In this document: in pieces, positions 18,443 to 28,432 of the stretch
Layout: each line of letters opens with the position of its first letter
How positions within the stretch are numbered: position 1 is the first letter of the stretch
NCBI RefSeq assembly: GCF_021729155.1
Contig: NZ_JAJQYA010000017.1
Span: 1 to 64,000, forward strand
Reading direction: 5' to 3'
From: Membranihabitans marinus
GTDB taxonomy: Bacteria; Bacteroidota; Bacteroidia; Chitinophagales; Saprospiraceae
Length of the DNA: 64,000 bases
Notes under the pieces: model-generated
Seen by the model: the letters and a program-made list of their open reading frames with translations, nothing else
Databases searched by the model: none
What the model was told of the DNA's origin: nothing
Position numbers and translations under genes: made by a program

Positions 18443-19924
18443 TTACCTGCGTTGATAATTAGGTGATTCTTTGGTAATTACTATATCGTGAGGATGACTT
18501 TCGGTAATACCACTGCTGGAAATAGATACAAACTGTGCATTCTGAAGTTCTTCCACTTTATTGGCACCGCAATATCCCATTCCCGCACGCAATCCACCGA
18601 TGTATTGAACCATGACTTCCGCTAAATATCCCTTATATGGTGTCCTACCTTCAATGCCCTCCGGCACCAATTTTTTGACGTCGTCTTCAACATCTTGAAA
18701 ATATCGATCCTTAGACCCCAACTCCATAGCACCTAGAGATCCCATTCCCCTATAGGTTTTAAATTTGCGGCCTTCATATATTATGGTTTCCCCAGGGGCT
18801 TCATCTACACCTGCAAAAAGAGAACCTGCCATTATAGTATCGGCACCTGCCACTAGTGCTTTGACAATATCGCCGGTAAATCGAATTCCTCCATCGCCAA
18901 TGACGGGAACTCCGCTGGAGCGAATGGCGGATTTGGCAGAATATATTGCACTGAGTTGAGGGACCCCGACTCCAGCGATCACTCTAGTCGTACAGATACT
19001 CCCCGGTCCTACTCCCACCTTTACTCCATCAGCACCTGCTTCAACCAAACTCAAAGCAGCCTCACCTGTGGCCACATTCCCAGCTATCAATTGCAAGTCA
19101 GGAAATTTATTCTTTAGGGCTTTAATCATATCCAATACTCCTTTGGAATGTCCATGAGCTGTATCGATACCTATGACATCGACATCGACATCTAATAAGG
19201 CCTGAACTCTATCAAAAGTATCAGATGTCACTCCTACTGCAGCACCAACTCTCAATCGACCATAATCGTCCTTGCAGGCATTGGGGTAATCCTTAACCTT
19301 TAATAAATCCTTGTAGGTAATCAAACCAATCACTCGATAATCTTTATCGACTACGGGAAGTTTTTCAATTTTATTGACTTGTAAGACGGCTTGTGCCTCT
19401 ACAAGATCGGTACCAGCGGTGACGGTAAACAAATTTTCTTTAGTCATAAGATCTCTTACCAATTTTCTGGTATTGGTCTCAAATCTCAAATCTCGATTGG
19501 TTAAGATCCCAACCAATTTGCCATCGGCTTCGGTGATGGGAATACCTCCAATCTTAAAATTTTTCATTATTTTTTGGGCTTCACCAATGGTGGCATCGGG
19601 AGACAGGGTAACGGGATCCTTTATCATACCACTTTCACTCCGTTTAACAGAACGCACCTGATCGGCCTGGTCTTCGATACTCATGTTTTTGTGAATAAAA
19701 CCCAGTCCTCCCTGACGGGCAATAGCTATGGCCAATCGCTTTTCGGTGACAGTATCCATGGCTGCACTCACTATGGGGACATTAATCCTAATATCCCTAG
19801 TCAATTGGGCACTAATATCAACTTCTCTCGGTAAAACATCTGAAAATCGAGGAACAATTAGGACGTCATCGAAGGTGAGTCCCTGTGTAATTACTTTTTC
19901 TTTTGAAGATTGGTTAATTTCCAT
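18443..19924 (-). CDS. guaB: Inosine-5'-monophosphate dehydrogenase
   Basis: A full-length IMPDH (493 residues), the NAD-dependent step from IMP to XMP in guanine synthesis. It shows GLTFDDVLIVP at the start, a CBS pair (about 102-210), the catalytic loop GSICTTRV with C311, and the flap region with GSKDRYFQ. I chose ATG at 19924; the TTG at 19930 lies inside the -7 promoter box. The gap to that box is only 3 nt, so the message may be leaderless. It is divergent from tadA. Confidence 0.97.
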   Translation of the reverse strand: MEINQSSKEKVITQGLTFDDVLIVPRFSDVLPREVDISAQLTRDIRINVPIVSAAMDTVTEKRLAIAIARQGGLGFIHKNMSIEDQADQVRSVKRSESGMIKDPVTLSPDATIGEAQKIMKNFKIGGIPITEADGKLVGILTNRDLRFETNTRKLVRDLMTKENLFTVTAGTDLVEAQAVLQVNKIEKLPVVDKDYRVIGLITYKDLLKVKDYPNACKDDYGRLRVGAAVGVTSDTFDRVQALLDVDVDVIGIDTAHGHSKGVLDMIKALKNKFPDLQLIAGNVATGEAALSLVEAGADGVKVGVGPGSICTTRVIAGVGVPQLSAIYSAKSAIRSSGVPVIGDGGIRFTGDIVKALVAGADTIMAGSLFAGVDEAPGETIIYEGRKFKTYRGMGSLGAMELGSKDRYFQDVEDDVKKLVPEGIEGRTPYKGYLAEVMVQYIGGLRAGMGYCGANKVEELQNAQFVSISSSGITESHPHDIVITKESPNYQRR

Positions 19925-19927
19925 GTG

Positions 19928-19958
19928 CAAAGATATTGTTTATTCTATAAATTGCAAA
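19928..19958 (-). promoter_or_regulatory. Bacteroidota-type promoter for guaB
   Basis: Minus-strand TTTG (19958-19955), a 19-nt spacer and TATCTTTG (19935-19928) match the consensus exactly. The -7 box ends 3 nt before the ATG at 19924. Confidence 0.78.
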
Positions 19959-19984
19959 CCAAAAAAATCAAAATCTCGACTGTG

Positions 19985-20422
19985 ATGACCAAATTAGACC
20001 AACATTTTATGAAGCAGGCTCTCATTCAGGCTGAGATGGCCTATGATATAAATGAAATCCCCATAGGGGCTGTAGTGACCTACCAGGATCGCATAGTGGC
20101 TAGAGCCTATAATCAAGTAGAGATGCTCAATGATGTTACAGCACACGCTGAAATCTTGGCCATCACCACTGCAGCCAATACATTGGGTAGTAAATATCTA
20201 GTGGATTGTAGTCTTTATGTGACTTTAGAACCCTGTTTTATGTGTGCAGGAGCTTTACACTGGAGTCGAGCTTCAAGAATTATCGTAGGAGCTTCCGACC
20301 CCAAAAAGGGATTTTCACTATACAATCCACCCATCCTCTACGACACGATAGAGGTAACTTATGGGATTTTGGAATCTGAATGCAGCGAATTATTGCAAAG
20401 TTTCTTTAAAAATAAGCGATAA
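19985..20422 (+). CDS. tadA: tRNA-specific adenosine deaminase
   Basis: A 145-residue cytidine-deaminase-fold protein. The zinc site is HAE at 54-56 and PCFMC at 83-87. TadA converts the wobble adenosine of tRNA-Arg(ACG) to inosine. ATG at 19985 (MTKLDQHFM) is the start that fits the family; the frame stays open to 19910 but those residues would overlap the guaB promoter. It is divergent from guaB with 60 bp between the starts. Confidence 0.95.
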   Translation: MTKLDQHFMKQALIQAEMAYDINEIPIGAVVTYQDRIVARAYNQVEMLNDVTAHAEILAITTAANTLGSKYLVDCSLYVTLEPCFMCAGALHWSRASRIIVGASDPKKGFSLYNPPILYDTIEVTYGILESECSELLQSFFKNKR

Positions 20423-20624
20423 CTAGGTTCTACCCTTTTGAGAGATCTCAGCTAAATCAACTTCACTCCTAGTATTCAAAATAAAAAAAGACTATTATTT
20501 TTATCTTGTTAAAACACCGTAACATTAGTCTTATTTAAAGGAGATTTTTCGTTAATTTCTATTTAAAATACCATCTCAAAGTAACATTAGGCCTTAAAAT
20601 AACCTCTATAATAGAAAAAACGCC

Positions 20625-21161
20625 ATGATAAAATACATAGCCATTATCCTAACCGCATCAACAGTGTTGGTATCATGTAGTCCAAGATTGGAACCCATAA
20701 CTGAAGATCTTATTGAAGAATACAATTTTGACGACAGGGCTCTGAAAAATATCCAATATTACCTCTCTTCTGACATTGTCCTTTATAGATCCTTGTCCGA
20801 TGGGGAATCTATTATTGAAAATGGAAGAGTAACCCTGAAAAATGGAAAAAAAGTAGAAGAAATTGTATTTAGAGCAGGAACACCTGGCGTCTATGTATTC
20901 AGTCCCAAGGACAATACATTGGCTATATCATTTGAAGAAGGTAAGGGAAAATATTTAATCTTTGGCCCCATCAAAGATCGACGGGGACATTATCGATTAT
21001 TGGCCAAACAATGGAATAAAAACTATGGAATCGTCAATTATGACGGTCAAGCCTACCGAACACCAGCAGCCTCAGCATATGCAGAATTGGTTATTGACCT
21101 AAAAGCACAAAATCAGGTAGTAAGAAAGAAAAAAGAAGTCTCTGGACGAACAGTTAATTAA
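20625..21161 (+). CDS. Hypothetical lipoprotein
   Basis: A 178-residue lipoprotein with lipobox LVSC (C18). After a short acidic segment the sequence is mainly beta-rich with a conserved-looking RRGHYRLLAKQWNKNYG stretch (about 118-134). I do not recognise the family and see no catalytic motif. The C-terminus is basic. It is convergent with pcm (2-bp gap) and separated from tadA by 202 bp, in which GTAACATTAG occurs twice (20519-20528 and 20581-20590). Confidence 0.65.
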   Translation: MIKYIAIILTASTVLVSCSPRLEPITEDLIEEYNFDDRALKNIQYYLSSDIVLYRSLSDGESIIENGRVTLKNGKKVEEIVFRAGTPGVYVFSPKDNTLAISFEEGKGKYLIFGPIKDRRGHYRLLAKQWNKNYGIVNYDGQAYRTPAASAYAELVIDLKAQNQVVRKKKEVSGRTVN

Positions 21162-21163
21162 TA

Positions 21164-21811
21164 TTAGCGCTGAACTCCTTTGAGCATAGGAACAAACTGA
21201 AAATAGTCGAGTTTTTCCATTTCAAAACTGCCATTGACCTTGGTCACTCGTACCATTTGTTGGGTCTTTCCAGTTTCGCCTATCGGAGTGACTAGGATAC
21301 CATTATTGTCCAATTGATCGAGTAACGCTCCAGGAATGCCTTCTGGTGCTGCGGTTAATAAAATCTTGTCAAATGGCGCAAATCGTTGCAAACCTGCAAA
21401 TCCATCACCGAGAAAAGTTCTTATTCGACCGTAGCCCAATCTCTTTAGAAGTGCCTCTGTTCGAACGAAGAGTTTTTCTTGTCGTTCTATAGTATATACT
21501 TTTGCACCCATATCAAATAATACAGCAGCTTGATATCCGCTTCCCGTACCTATCTCCAAAATGCGATCTTTGGGCTGAATCTCCAACAGTTGGGTTTGAT
21601 AAGCTACGGTGTAGGGTTGTGATATGGTTTGCTCTTCTCCTATGGGAAAGGCCACATCCTTGTATGCCCAATCTTCAAACCCCCTATCCATAAAAAAATG
21701 ACGTGGAATTTTTGACATTACTTCCAAAACCTTAGGATGATGAATACCTTTCCGTTCTATTTCAGCGATTAATCGCTTCCGCATACCTTGATGTCTATAA
21801 TTATCTTGCAT
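21164..21811 (-). CDS. pcm: Protein-L-isoaspartate O-methyltransferase
   Basis: A 215-residue SAM-dependent methyltransferase that starts repair of isoaspartyl residues in aged proteins. The SAM motif I is ILEIGTGSGYQAAVL; the family PCMT motif GEEQTISQPYTVAYQ precedes it and FDKILLTAAPE follows. Length is normal. A 13-bp direct duplication (TAATCTAATAATG, 21811-21835) lies at the start codon. Confidence 0.95.
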   Translation of the reverse strand: MQDNYRHQGMRKRLIAEIERKGIHHPKVLEVMSKIPRHFFMDRGFEDWAYKDVAFPIGEEQTISQPYTVAYQTQLLEIQPKDRILEIGTGSGYQAAVLFDMGAKVYTIERQEKLFVRTEALLKRLGYGRIRTFLGDGFAGLQRFAPFDKILLTAAPEGIPGALLDQLDNNGILVTPIGETGKTQQMVRVTKVNGSFEMEKLDYFQFVPMLKGVQR

Positions 21812-22243
21812 AATCTAATAATGTAATCTAATAATTTCCACACATTGCATCCAATGATAAAACCACAATATCGACATTTGCGTGGAGAATAAAGGACTGT
21901 TGTCACAGAATGCACAAATATATTAAAATAAATAATACATTATAAAATATTCATTAATATGACAAAACATCGGGTTAGAGTGAAAAATCAAAGAGAAACA
22001 ACCTAAGCGAAGCAACTTAGTGTATTCAAAAATCAGGCCTCATTGTACTATTTTTAAGAAAAAATCAGCCATCATAATACTTTAATCATATTGTTAAACA
22101 AATCTGAGTAATAACTCGTTCCCCAATCCGGGCTTCTTGTCATCGATAAGGGAAATAAGTAATAAGTTTTTACATTGGCTTCAATATTTTTATTACTTTA
22201 GGCATGAGATATTTTCAATATTTAACGGTAAAAAAAAGTATAC
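21812..22243. other. Gene-free region between divergent pcm and phosphohexomutase genes
   Basis: AT-rich intergenic region expected to hold both promoters. It begins with the tandem 13-bp duplication noted at pcm. A short inverted repeat CTAAG/CTTAG is present near 22000-22020. No consensus promoter with both boxes was found and there is no supportable small gene. Confidence 0.4.
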
Positions 22244-23647
22244 ATGCAGATCAAATTTGGCACAGATGGATGGCGCGCAATTATAGCCCAAGAATATACA
22301 GTAGACAATGTAAGAAGAGTAGCGGAAGGTACGGCTATATACATGAAAAAACAAAATATGAGTTTGGCAGTCATCGGGTACGATTGTCGATTTGGTGGAG
22401 AAATGTTCAACAATGTAGTTGCTGGAGTATTGGCTTCCTTTGGGATCAAAGTCATTTTGAGTAATCAAGGTTTCTCGTCTACTCCCATGGTGTCATTGGC
22501 CGTAAAAGAATACAAAGCCGACTTGGGTATTGTCATTACCGCCTCTCATAATCCGCCGAGCTACAATGGATATAAACTAAAATCGAGTTATGGCGGCCCC
22601 AGTGTGCCTGCTGAGATTACTGCGGTGGAAGATTTAATTCCCGCACAGGCAAGTATCCCTGTAATGACGATTGACAAAATGGAAGCAGAAGGACTGGTCT
22701 CCTATCAAGGCTTGGAAGATCTCTATCTTCAAAAAATTGAGGCTGCATTTGATTTGGATTTAATCCGCAATTCGGGATTAGGTATAGCCTATGATGCCAT
22801 GTACGGTGCCGGACAAAACATCATCAAAAAGCTATTTCCCAAAGCCACACTCCTACACTGTAGCTTTAATCCATCCTTTTTGGGAAGGGCCCCAGAACCC
22901 ATAGATAGAAATTTGACAGAACTGAAAGATGAAATTAAAAACAACCCGGGCAAATACGATGTAGGCTTGGCCAACGACGGGGATGCAGATAGAATTGGGA
23001 TGTTTGACGAGCACGGTGAATTTGTCGATTCCCACCACTTACTCCTCTTATTGCTTCAGTATATGGTTGAGTATAAAAAAGTGAAGGAAAAAGTCATCAT
23101 TACCTTCTCTGTAACCGACAAAATGAAGGCTTTAGCAGAATCCTACGGCCTCGATGTCGAAATCACCAAAATAGGGTTCAAGTACATAGCCCAGCGGATG
23201 CAAGAAGTAGACATCGTTGTAGCAGGGGAAGAATCTGGAGGCATTGCCATTTCTGGACATATCCCAGAGAGGGACGGAATCTGGATCGGTTTGGTCATCT
23301 TCGAATTTATGGCCAAAACCGGTAAATCTTTGACACAACTCATTAAGGATTTATATAAAAAAGTAGGTTCTTTTAATTGTGATCGCGATGATTTACACTT
23401 AAGCGAAGAGAAAAAAACAAAAATTTTAAATTTTCTCGAAAACGATGCTCCTACCTCATTTGGTAAAAATGTGGTTGCCAAGTACGAGACTATGGATGGA
23501 TTCAAATTTACATTTAACAATGGAGATTGGACGATGATTAGACCATCTGGAACCGAACCGGTATTGAGAGTCTATGCCCAATCTGAGAATAAGGATAAAG
23601 TGAGAAGTTTATTGGAATCAGTTCACCAAACCTTACAATCCGTATAA
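22244..23647 (+). CDS. Phosphoglucomutase/phosphomannomutase family protein
   Basis: A 467-residue alpha-D-phosphohexomutase. The N-terminal FGTDGWRA, the phosphoserine loop VITASHNPPSYNGYK, the metal loop DGDADR and the C-terminal phosphate-binding RPSGTEPVLRVY are all intact. It interconverts hexose 1- and 6-phosphates; whether glucose, mannose or glucosamine phosphate is preferred cannot be read with certainty. It is followed after 12 bp by a small cytochrome c gene. Confidence 0.93.
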   Translation: MQIKFGTDGWRAIIAQEYTVDNVRRVAEGTAIYMKKQNMSLAVIGYDCRFGGEMFNNVVAGVLASFGIKVILSNQGFSSTPMVSLAVKEYKADLGIVITASHNPPSYNGYKLKSSYGGPSVPAEITAVEDLIPAQASIPVMTIDKMEAEGLVSYQGLEDLYLQKIEAAFDLDLIRNSGLGIAYDAMYGAGQNIIKKLFPKATLLHCSFNPSFLGRAPEPIDRNLTELKDEIKNNPGKYDVGLANDGDADRIGMFDEHGEFVDSHHLLLLLLQYMVEYKKVKEKVIITFSVTDKMKALAESYGLDVEITKIGFKYIAQRMQEVDIVVAGEESGGIAISGHIPERDGIWIGLVIFEFMAKTGKSLTQLIKDLYKKVGSFNCDRDDLHLSEEKKTKILNFLENDAPTSFGKNVVAKYETMDGFKFTFNNGDWTMIRPSGTEPVLRVYAQSENKDKVRSLLESVHQTLQSV

Positions 23648-23659
23648 GGTATATAGTCA

Positions 23660-23968
23660 ATGAGATTAAAAATCGCTGTAATAGGTCTGGCATCAATGGC
23701 TTTATTCTATTGTCAACCCAATGAAAAATTATCTTCAGGTAAAGAGATTTACAAAAAATATTGTGTTTCTTGCCATGGAATTGACGGTAAATTATTAACC
23801 AATGGTGCTTTAGACCTTAGTCTATCAAGAATTAGTTTGGACGAAAGGAAAAAAATCATTACTCATGGCAGAGTAAATATGGTGGGTTTTGAAAATGTAC
23901 TATCCTCTGCTCAAATTGATTCCGTCGCTACATTCACTCAAACACTGATTATAGACCAAGGAGAATGA
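23660..23968 (+). CDS. Small c-type cytochrome lipoprotein
   Basis: A 102-residue protein with signal peptide and lipobox (ALFYC, C18). One heme c attachment site CVSCH is near residue 35-39 and M in GRVNMVGF is the likely sixth iron ligand. It would be anchored in the periplasm as a one-electron carrier. It overlaps the next gene by 4 bp (ATGA), although that gene is a reductase-fold protein without an evident electron-transfer role. Confidence 0.88.
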   Translation: MRLKIAVIGLASMALFYCQPNEKLSSGKEIYKKYCVSCHGIDGKLLTNGALDLSLSRISLDERKKIITHGRVNMVGFENVLSSAQIDSVATFTQTLIIDQGE

Positions 23969-25005
23969 TGGAAAAGAACGCAGCTATATTTGTAACGGGA
24001 GGTACTGGGTTTCTCGGCACCTATCTATTGCATTTACTTGTGCATAGAGGTTACCATAATATCACCGCATTGTGCAGAGCCAATAGTCAACGAGAGTTGA
24101 TCAAAGATATCGAAGGTCAAATACAATGGGTAGAGGGAGACTTGTCCGATCATCAAACATTATACGATGTAATAGAAAATCAACAAGTCGTCATTCACGC
24201 CGCGGGATTGGTATCATTTAACCCCAGAGAAGAGCACAAGCTTTACAAGGTAAATACCGATGGTACGGCCAATGTAGTCAATGCCTGTATCAATCACCAA
24301 ACGGAAAAACTAATACATATATCTTCGATTGCAGCCATTAGTAAGGATGAGAAACTATCTCTGCTCAATGAAGATGTAGAGTGGCAAGAGAGTAAATACA
24401 CATCGATCTATGCCAAATCCAAATTTCATGGAGAATTGGAAATATGGCGGGGAATAGCAGAAGGGCTTAATGCCACTATCCTCAATCCCTCCATCATCCT
24501 CGGTGCAGGATATTGGGAACAAACCTCTTGTAAAATGTTTACAGAAGTTTATGGAGGGTTAAAATTTTATACTCCTGGAAAAACAGGATTTGTCGATGTG
24601 AGAGATGTAGTTAGATCCATAGTATATTTTATGGAAAATGACCATAACGGTCAACGTTATATTATCAATGAAGATAATTATTTTTTTAAAGATATTTTTG
24701 AACAAATTGCCAATCATTTAGAAGTAAAACCACCGTCTAAATGTGCTCCCAAATGGCTGGCTTCTACCATAGCCAAATTCGAGGAGACGAAAGCCTTGAT
24801 TACTGGGATTCGCCCCATCGTTACGACAGAAAGCATCCGAAATGCCTATAAGGATTTTTCTTATGATGCCAGCAAAGTAAAGAATACATCAAATCTCAGC
24901 TTTATACCGATTGCCCAGACTATTGAAGAAACCGCACAGTTATTGAAGACTTCTTCCAATGGACCTGCACTTTTGGCATTTCCAGAGGATTATTACAAAT
25001 ACTAA
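23965..25005 (+). CDS. NAD-dependent epimerase/dehydratase family protein (extended SDR)
   Basis: A 346-residue extended short-chain dehydrogenase. The Rossmann loop TGGTGFLG is at 11-18 and the catalytic YAKSK follows HISS. HAAGLVSF is typical of the subfamily near dihydroflavonol reductases. The substrate is probably a nucleotide sugar or a lipid-type alcohol; not decidable here. It is translationally coupled to the cytochrome gene and followed by a glycosyltransferase gene. Confidence 0.88.
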   Translation: MMEKNAAIFVTGGTGFLGTYLLHLLVHRGYHNITALCRANSQRELIKDIEGQIQWVEGDLSDHQTLYDVIENQQVVIHAAGLVSFNPREEHKLYKVNTDGTANVVNACINHQTEKLIHISSIAAISKDEKLSLLNEDVEWQESKYTSIYAKSKFHGELEIWRGIAEGLNATILNPSIILGAGYWEQTSCKMFTEVYGGLKFYTPGKTGFVDVRDVVRSIVYFMENDHNGQRYIINEDNYFFKDIFEQIANHLEVKPPSKCAPKWLASTIAKFEETKALITGIRPIVTTESIRNAYKDFSYDASKVKNTSNLSFIPIAQTIEETAQLLKTSSNGPALLAFPEDYYKY

Positions 25006-25009
25006 GACA

Positions 25010-26110
25010 ATGAAAATAGGTTTTGACGCTAAGCGCGCATTTCAGAACAAAACTGGACTCGGTAATTATTCGCGAAATTTACTCCATCACTTAGCCCAAT
25101 ACCATCCCGACTCCTCTTATACTCTTTACGCACCAAAAATCACTGAAGATTTTCAACATCTTGCACAAAAGTTTAAGGTCATCACCCCTGAATCCAAAAA
25201 TCCACTCTGGAGAAGTTTTAATATTAAAAAAGATATTGCTAAAGAATCCATCGACATTTTCCACGGTTTATCCAATGAATTGCCCTTTGGAATTTCTAAA
25301 TTATCCACGGCATCTATTGTCACTATTCACGATATAATTTTTGATAGAATTCCTGAAGATTTTGGATATTTTGACCGACAAGTATTTAGCCTAAAAACCA
25401 AAAGCTGCCTGCGGGAATCAGACAAAATAATAGCCATAAGTCAAGCTACCAAAAACGACATCTTGGATCGATACGAGGTGGATGAAGAAAAGATTTCTGT
25501 CATATACCAACCCCATGACCCAATATTCACCAAAGAACCACTGCCTTCAGAAATTCGAGCTGCTAAACAAAAGGAATTAGATCTTCCTTCAGAATTCATC
25601 CTCTATGTTGGCTCCATTATGAAACGCAAAAACACATTGAGATTAATCCGTGCATGGGAACAATTACCAGAAAAGCCTAATCTCATTATTTACGGAAACG
25701 GCAATTATTTTAGAAAAGATATCCAAAAATATATCAGGGATCGCCATCTCAGTCCGAGAGTTCAATTGCGCCAACCAGTAGCCTTTCATGACCTACCCGA
25801 TCTCTACAAGATGGCCAGTTCTGTGATCTATCCTTCCCTGTTGGAAGGATTTGGACTACCTGTACTCGAAGCTTTGGCTTGTGGAGCAAAGGTAGTGACC
25901 TCCAATATTAGTTCAATGCCAGAAGCCGGAGGCGACCATTGCACCTATGTAGATCCCTATGATGTGGAAGCCATTGCACAAGGAATGAAAGAAAGTTTAT
26001 TTCACTTTCATCACGACGAAGTCAAACTACAGCAACACCTCGATACTTTTCATCCGGAAAGACTTACAAATCAAGTATATAAAGAGTATCAAAATATTAT
26101 AATAAAGTAA
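25010..26110 (+). CDS. Glycosyltransferase family 1/4 (GT-B)
   Basis: A 366-residue GT-B glycosyltransferase. The N-terminal GFDAKRAFQNKTGLGNYSR and the C-terminal donor site PSLLEGFGLPVLEALACG (E-x7-E) are typical of group 1 transferases making surface polysaccharide. ATG at 25010 was chosen because the longer frame from 24959 only adds residues overlapping the SDR gene. 4 bp separate it from the SDR. Confidence 0.92.
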   Translation: MKIGFDAKRAFQNKTGLGNYSRNLLHHLAQYHPDSSYTLYAPKITEDFQHLAQKFKVITPESKNPLWRSFNIKKDIAKESIDIFHGLSNELPFGISKLSTASIVTIHDIIFDRIPEDFGYFDRQVFSLKTKSCLRESDKIIAISQATKNDILDRYEVDEEKISVIYQPHDPIFTKEPLPSEIRAAKQKELDLPSEFILYVGSIMKRKNTLRLIRAWEQLPEKPNLIIYGNGNYFRKDIQKYIRDRHLSPRVQLRQPVAFHDLPDLYKMASSVIYPSLLEGFGLPVLEALACGAKVVTSNISSMPEAGGDHCTYVDPYDVEAIAQGMKESLFHFHHDEVKLQQHLDTFHPERLTNQVYKEYQNIIIK

Positions 26111-26118
26111 TATCTTTG
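26111..26118 (+). promoter_or_regulatory. Candidate -7 element for ahcY
   Basis: TATCTTTG fits TAnnTTTG and lies 31 nt before the ahcY ATG, right after the glycosyltransferase stop. No matching TTG at the standard distance was seen. Confidence 0.45.
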
Positions 26119-26149
26119 CTATTATTTTATTTGACAAACAAAAAGTTAT

Positions 26150-27460
26150 ATGTCCGTAGATACAAAACTAAAATACAAAGTTAAAGACATCCAACTATCC
26201 GATTGGGGCAGAAAAGAAATTGAATTAGCGGAAGCAGAAATGCCCGGATTGATGGCATTGCGTGAAAGATTTGGGGAATCCAAACCGCTTTCTGGAGCTC
26301 GTATAGCAGGTTGTCTTCACATGACTATCCAAACCGCTGTACTAATTGAGACTTTGGTATCGTTGGGAGCAGAAGTATCATGGTCATCTTGTAACATCTT
26401 TAGTACCCAAGACCACGCAGCAGCAGCTATTGCATCTTCTGGAGTACCAGTATATGCATGGAAAGGTGAAACGGAAGAAGAATACAACTGGTGTATAGAG
26501 CAAACACTATTTGCTTTTAAAGACAACCAACCATTAAATATGATATTAGATGATGGAGGTGATTTAACTGCCTTGATTTTTGACAAATATCCAGAATTGA
26601 TCGACGGTATTCGCGGGGTAAGTGAAGAAACGACTACTGGAGTATTGCGATTGTATGAAAGAGAGAAAAAAGGAACATTGCCTATTCCTGCTATTAATGT
26701 AAATGACTCTGTTACCAAATCAAAATTTGACAATAAATACGGTTGTAGAGAATCATGTGTAGATGCCATTAGAAGAGCTACCGATATTATGTTGGCTGGT
26801 AAAGTAGCTGTAGTAGCGGGATATGGAGATGTAGGTAAAGGTTCTACAGCATCACTTCAAGGTGCTGGTTGTAGAGTTATCGTTACCGAAATCGATCCTA
26901 TTTGTGCACTGCAAGCCGCTATGGAAGGTTTTGAAGTTAAAAAAATGGTAGATGCCATCAAAGAAGCCGACATCGTAGTAACTGCAACAGGAAATAAGGA
27001 TGTAATTACCGCAGAACACTTCCCTCTCCTCAAAGACAAAGCCATTGTATGTAACATCGGTCACTTTGACAACGAAATAGATATGGCGTGGTTGAACAAA
27101 AACCACGGCGACTCTAAGGTAGAGATCAAACCTCAGGTGGACAAATACACCATCAATGGAAGTGATATCATTATCTTGGCAGAAGGTAGATTGGTTAACC
27201 TAGGCTGTGCCACAGGTCATCCATCCTTTGTAATGTCAAATTCGTTTACAAATCAGACTTTGGCTCAAATGGAATTGTGGTCAAACAACAGCCAATATGA
27301 AAACAAAGTATATACCCTACCCAAACACTTGGATGAGGAGGTAGCCCGCTTACACCTATCCAAAATTGGTGTAGAATTGGATACTTTGACAGAAGATCAA
27401 GCCCAATACATTGGAGTCCCCAATGAAGGGCCGTATAAACCGGAATATTACAGATATTAA
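26150..27460 (+). CDS. ahcY: Adenosylhomocysteinase
   Basis: A 436-residue SAH hydrolase that splits S-adenosylhomocysteine into adenosine and homocysteine with tightly bound NAD. The NAD loop GYGDVGKG is at 224-231; [16 protein letters not shown] and the C-terminal KPEYYRY are family hallmarks. It keeps methylation reactions going. A candidate promoter precedes it and a strong terminator follows, so it is a single-gene unit. Confidence 0.98.
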   Translation: MSVDTKLKYKVKDIQLSDWGRKEIELAEAEMPGLMALRERFGESKPLSGARIAGCLHMTIQTAVLIETLVSLGAEVSWSSCNIFSTQDHAAAAIASSGVPVYAWKGETEEEYNWCIEQTLFAFKDNQPLNMILDDGGDLTALIFDKYPELIDGIRGVSEETTTGVLRLYEREKKGTLPIPAINVNDSVTKSKFDNKYGCRESCVDAIRRATDIMLAGKVAVVAGYGDVGKGSTASLQGAGCRVIVTEIDPICALQAAMEGFEVKKMVDAIKEADIVVTATGNKDVITAEHFPLLKDKAIVCNIGHFDNEIDMAWLNKNHGDSKVEIKPQVDKYTINGSDIIILAEGRLVNLGCATGHPSFVMSNSFTNQTLAQMELWSNNSQYENKVYTLPKHLDEEVARLHLSKIGVELDTLTEDQAQYIGVPNEGPYKPEYYRY

Positions 27461-27461
27461 A

Positions 27462-27507
27462 AATATCAAAAGCTGGCTCTGTTCGAGTCAGCTTTTTTTT
27501 TGATATT
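27462..27507 (+). terminator. Intrinsic terminator after ahcY
   Basis: An 11-bp stem (27469-27479 with 27485-27495, one G-T pair) with loop TGTTC is followed by nine T. AATATCA/TGATATT outside it extends the symmetry. Confidence 0.9.
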
Positions 27508-27552
27508 GCAGAAGTTAAAAAAACTATTTCACTCAAGCAGAGTTTTACCAAT

Positions 27553-28044
27553 ATGTTGTTATTGTACTATTTATTGGCAATGTGGATACATCCGATTCAC
27601 ATATCAAAAACGTCAATTGATTATAAGGCCGAAACTCAAACTATTGAAATCACGAGTCATATTTTCATAGACGACTTTGAATTGGCAGTTACTCAATTCA
27701 ATAATCAACCTGTCTATGCCACTACCACAAAGGAAGTTGCCAATGCCGACAGTTTAATTATGAATTATATGAATACTGCCTTGCAATTGACGATCGACGG
27801 TCAAACTAAAAATCTGACATTAATTGGCAAAGAGAGAACTAGAGATTATTCTGCCATCTGGCTTTATTTTGAAATTACAGAGGTAGCTTCCATTGAAAAT
27901 ATCACGGTATCTAATACCATTTTAATGGATTTGTTTAAAGACCAGAAAAATATTGTAAAAATGTCCACCGGCAAATCTAGTCAACCTCAATACCTGATTT
28001 TAGATCGCAACAAAAAAGTAATAAGTGTGAAATCAGACTCATGA
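27553..28044 (+). CDS. DUF6702 family exported protein
   Basis: A 163-residue protein with an N-terminal hydrophobic segment and a beta-rich body. The opening [12 protein letters not shown] is characteristic of the Bacteroidota DUF6702 family, often found beside M1 peptidase or envelope genes. No catalytic residues are evident. It overlaps yidD by 4 bp. Confidence 0.75.
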   Translation: MLLLYYLLAMWIHPIHISKTSIDYKAETQTIEITSHIFIDDFELAVTQFNNQPVYATTTKEVANADSLIMNYMNTALQLTIDGQTKNLTLIGKERTRDYSAIWLYFEITEVASIENITVSNTILMDLFKDQKNIVKMSTGKSSQPQYLILDRNKKVISVKSDS

Positions 28045-28271
28045 TTAAAAAAATATTTATACTCCCCATTCGGTTTTACCAAATTTTTATATCTCCAATG
28101 CTGGGAAAAAATTGTCGATTCCAACCCACATGCTCACGTTATATGATCGAGGCCATTGAAGAATGGGGTCCATTGAAGGGAATCTACCTAGGCCTGAGAC
28201 GTATTAGTAAATGTCATCCTTGGGGACCACATGGCCACGACCCTGTCCCCAAAAAACAGGATAATCCATAA
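28041..28271 (+). CDS. yidD: Membrane protein insertion efficiency factor
   Basis: A 76-residue YidD-family protein. The Cys-rich motif [15 protein letters not shown] and [19 protein letters not shown] match the family. It helps YidC insert membrane proteins. It is coupled to the DUF6702 gene rather than the usual rpmH-rnpA-yidC context. Confidence 0.95.
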   Translation: MIKKIFILPIRFYQIFISPMLGKNCRFQPTCSRYMIEAIEEWGPLKGIYLGLRRISKCHPWGPHGHDPVPKKQDNP

Positions 28272-28408
28272 GCTTCAAATAACATCTTTAAAGTAAATTC
28301 TAGATTTTTCTATAAACCTCCTGACCATATTCAAGGTATACTTTTATTATCCGAAAATATATCGACAATTAAGTTGTTAAAAAGCAAGCCATACTAATTG
28401 AATATAAT

Positions 28409-28416
28409 TATTTTTG
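28409..28416 (+). promoter_or_regulatory. Candidate -7 element for hemB
   Basis: TATTTTTG fits TAnnTTTG, 16 nt before the hemB ATG. The upstream box is not convincing. Confidence 0.4.
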
Positions 28417-28432
28417 CTTTAAATAACTTTAA

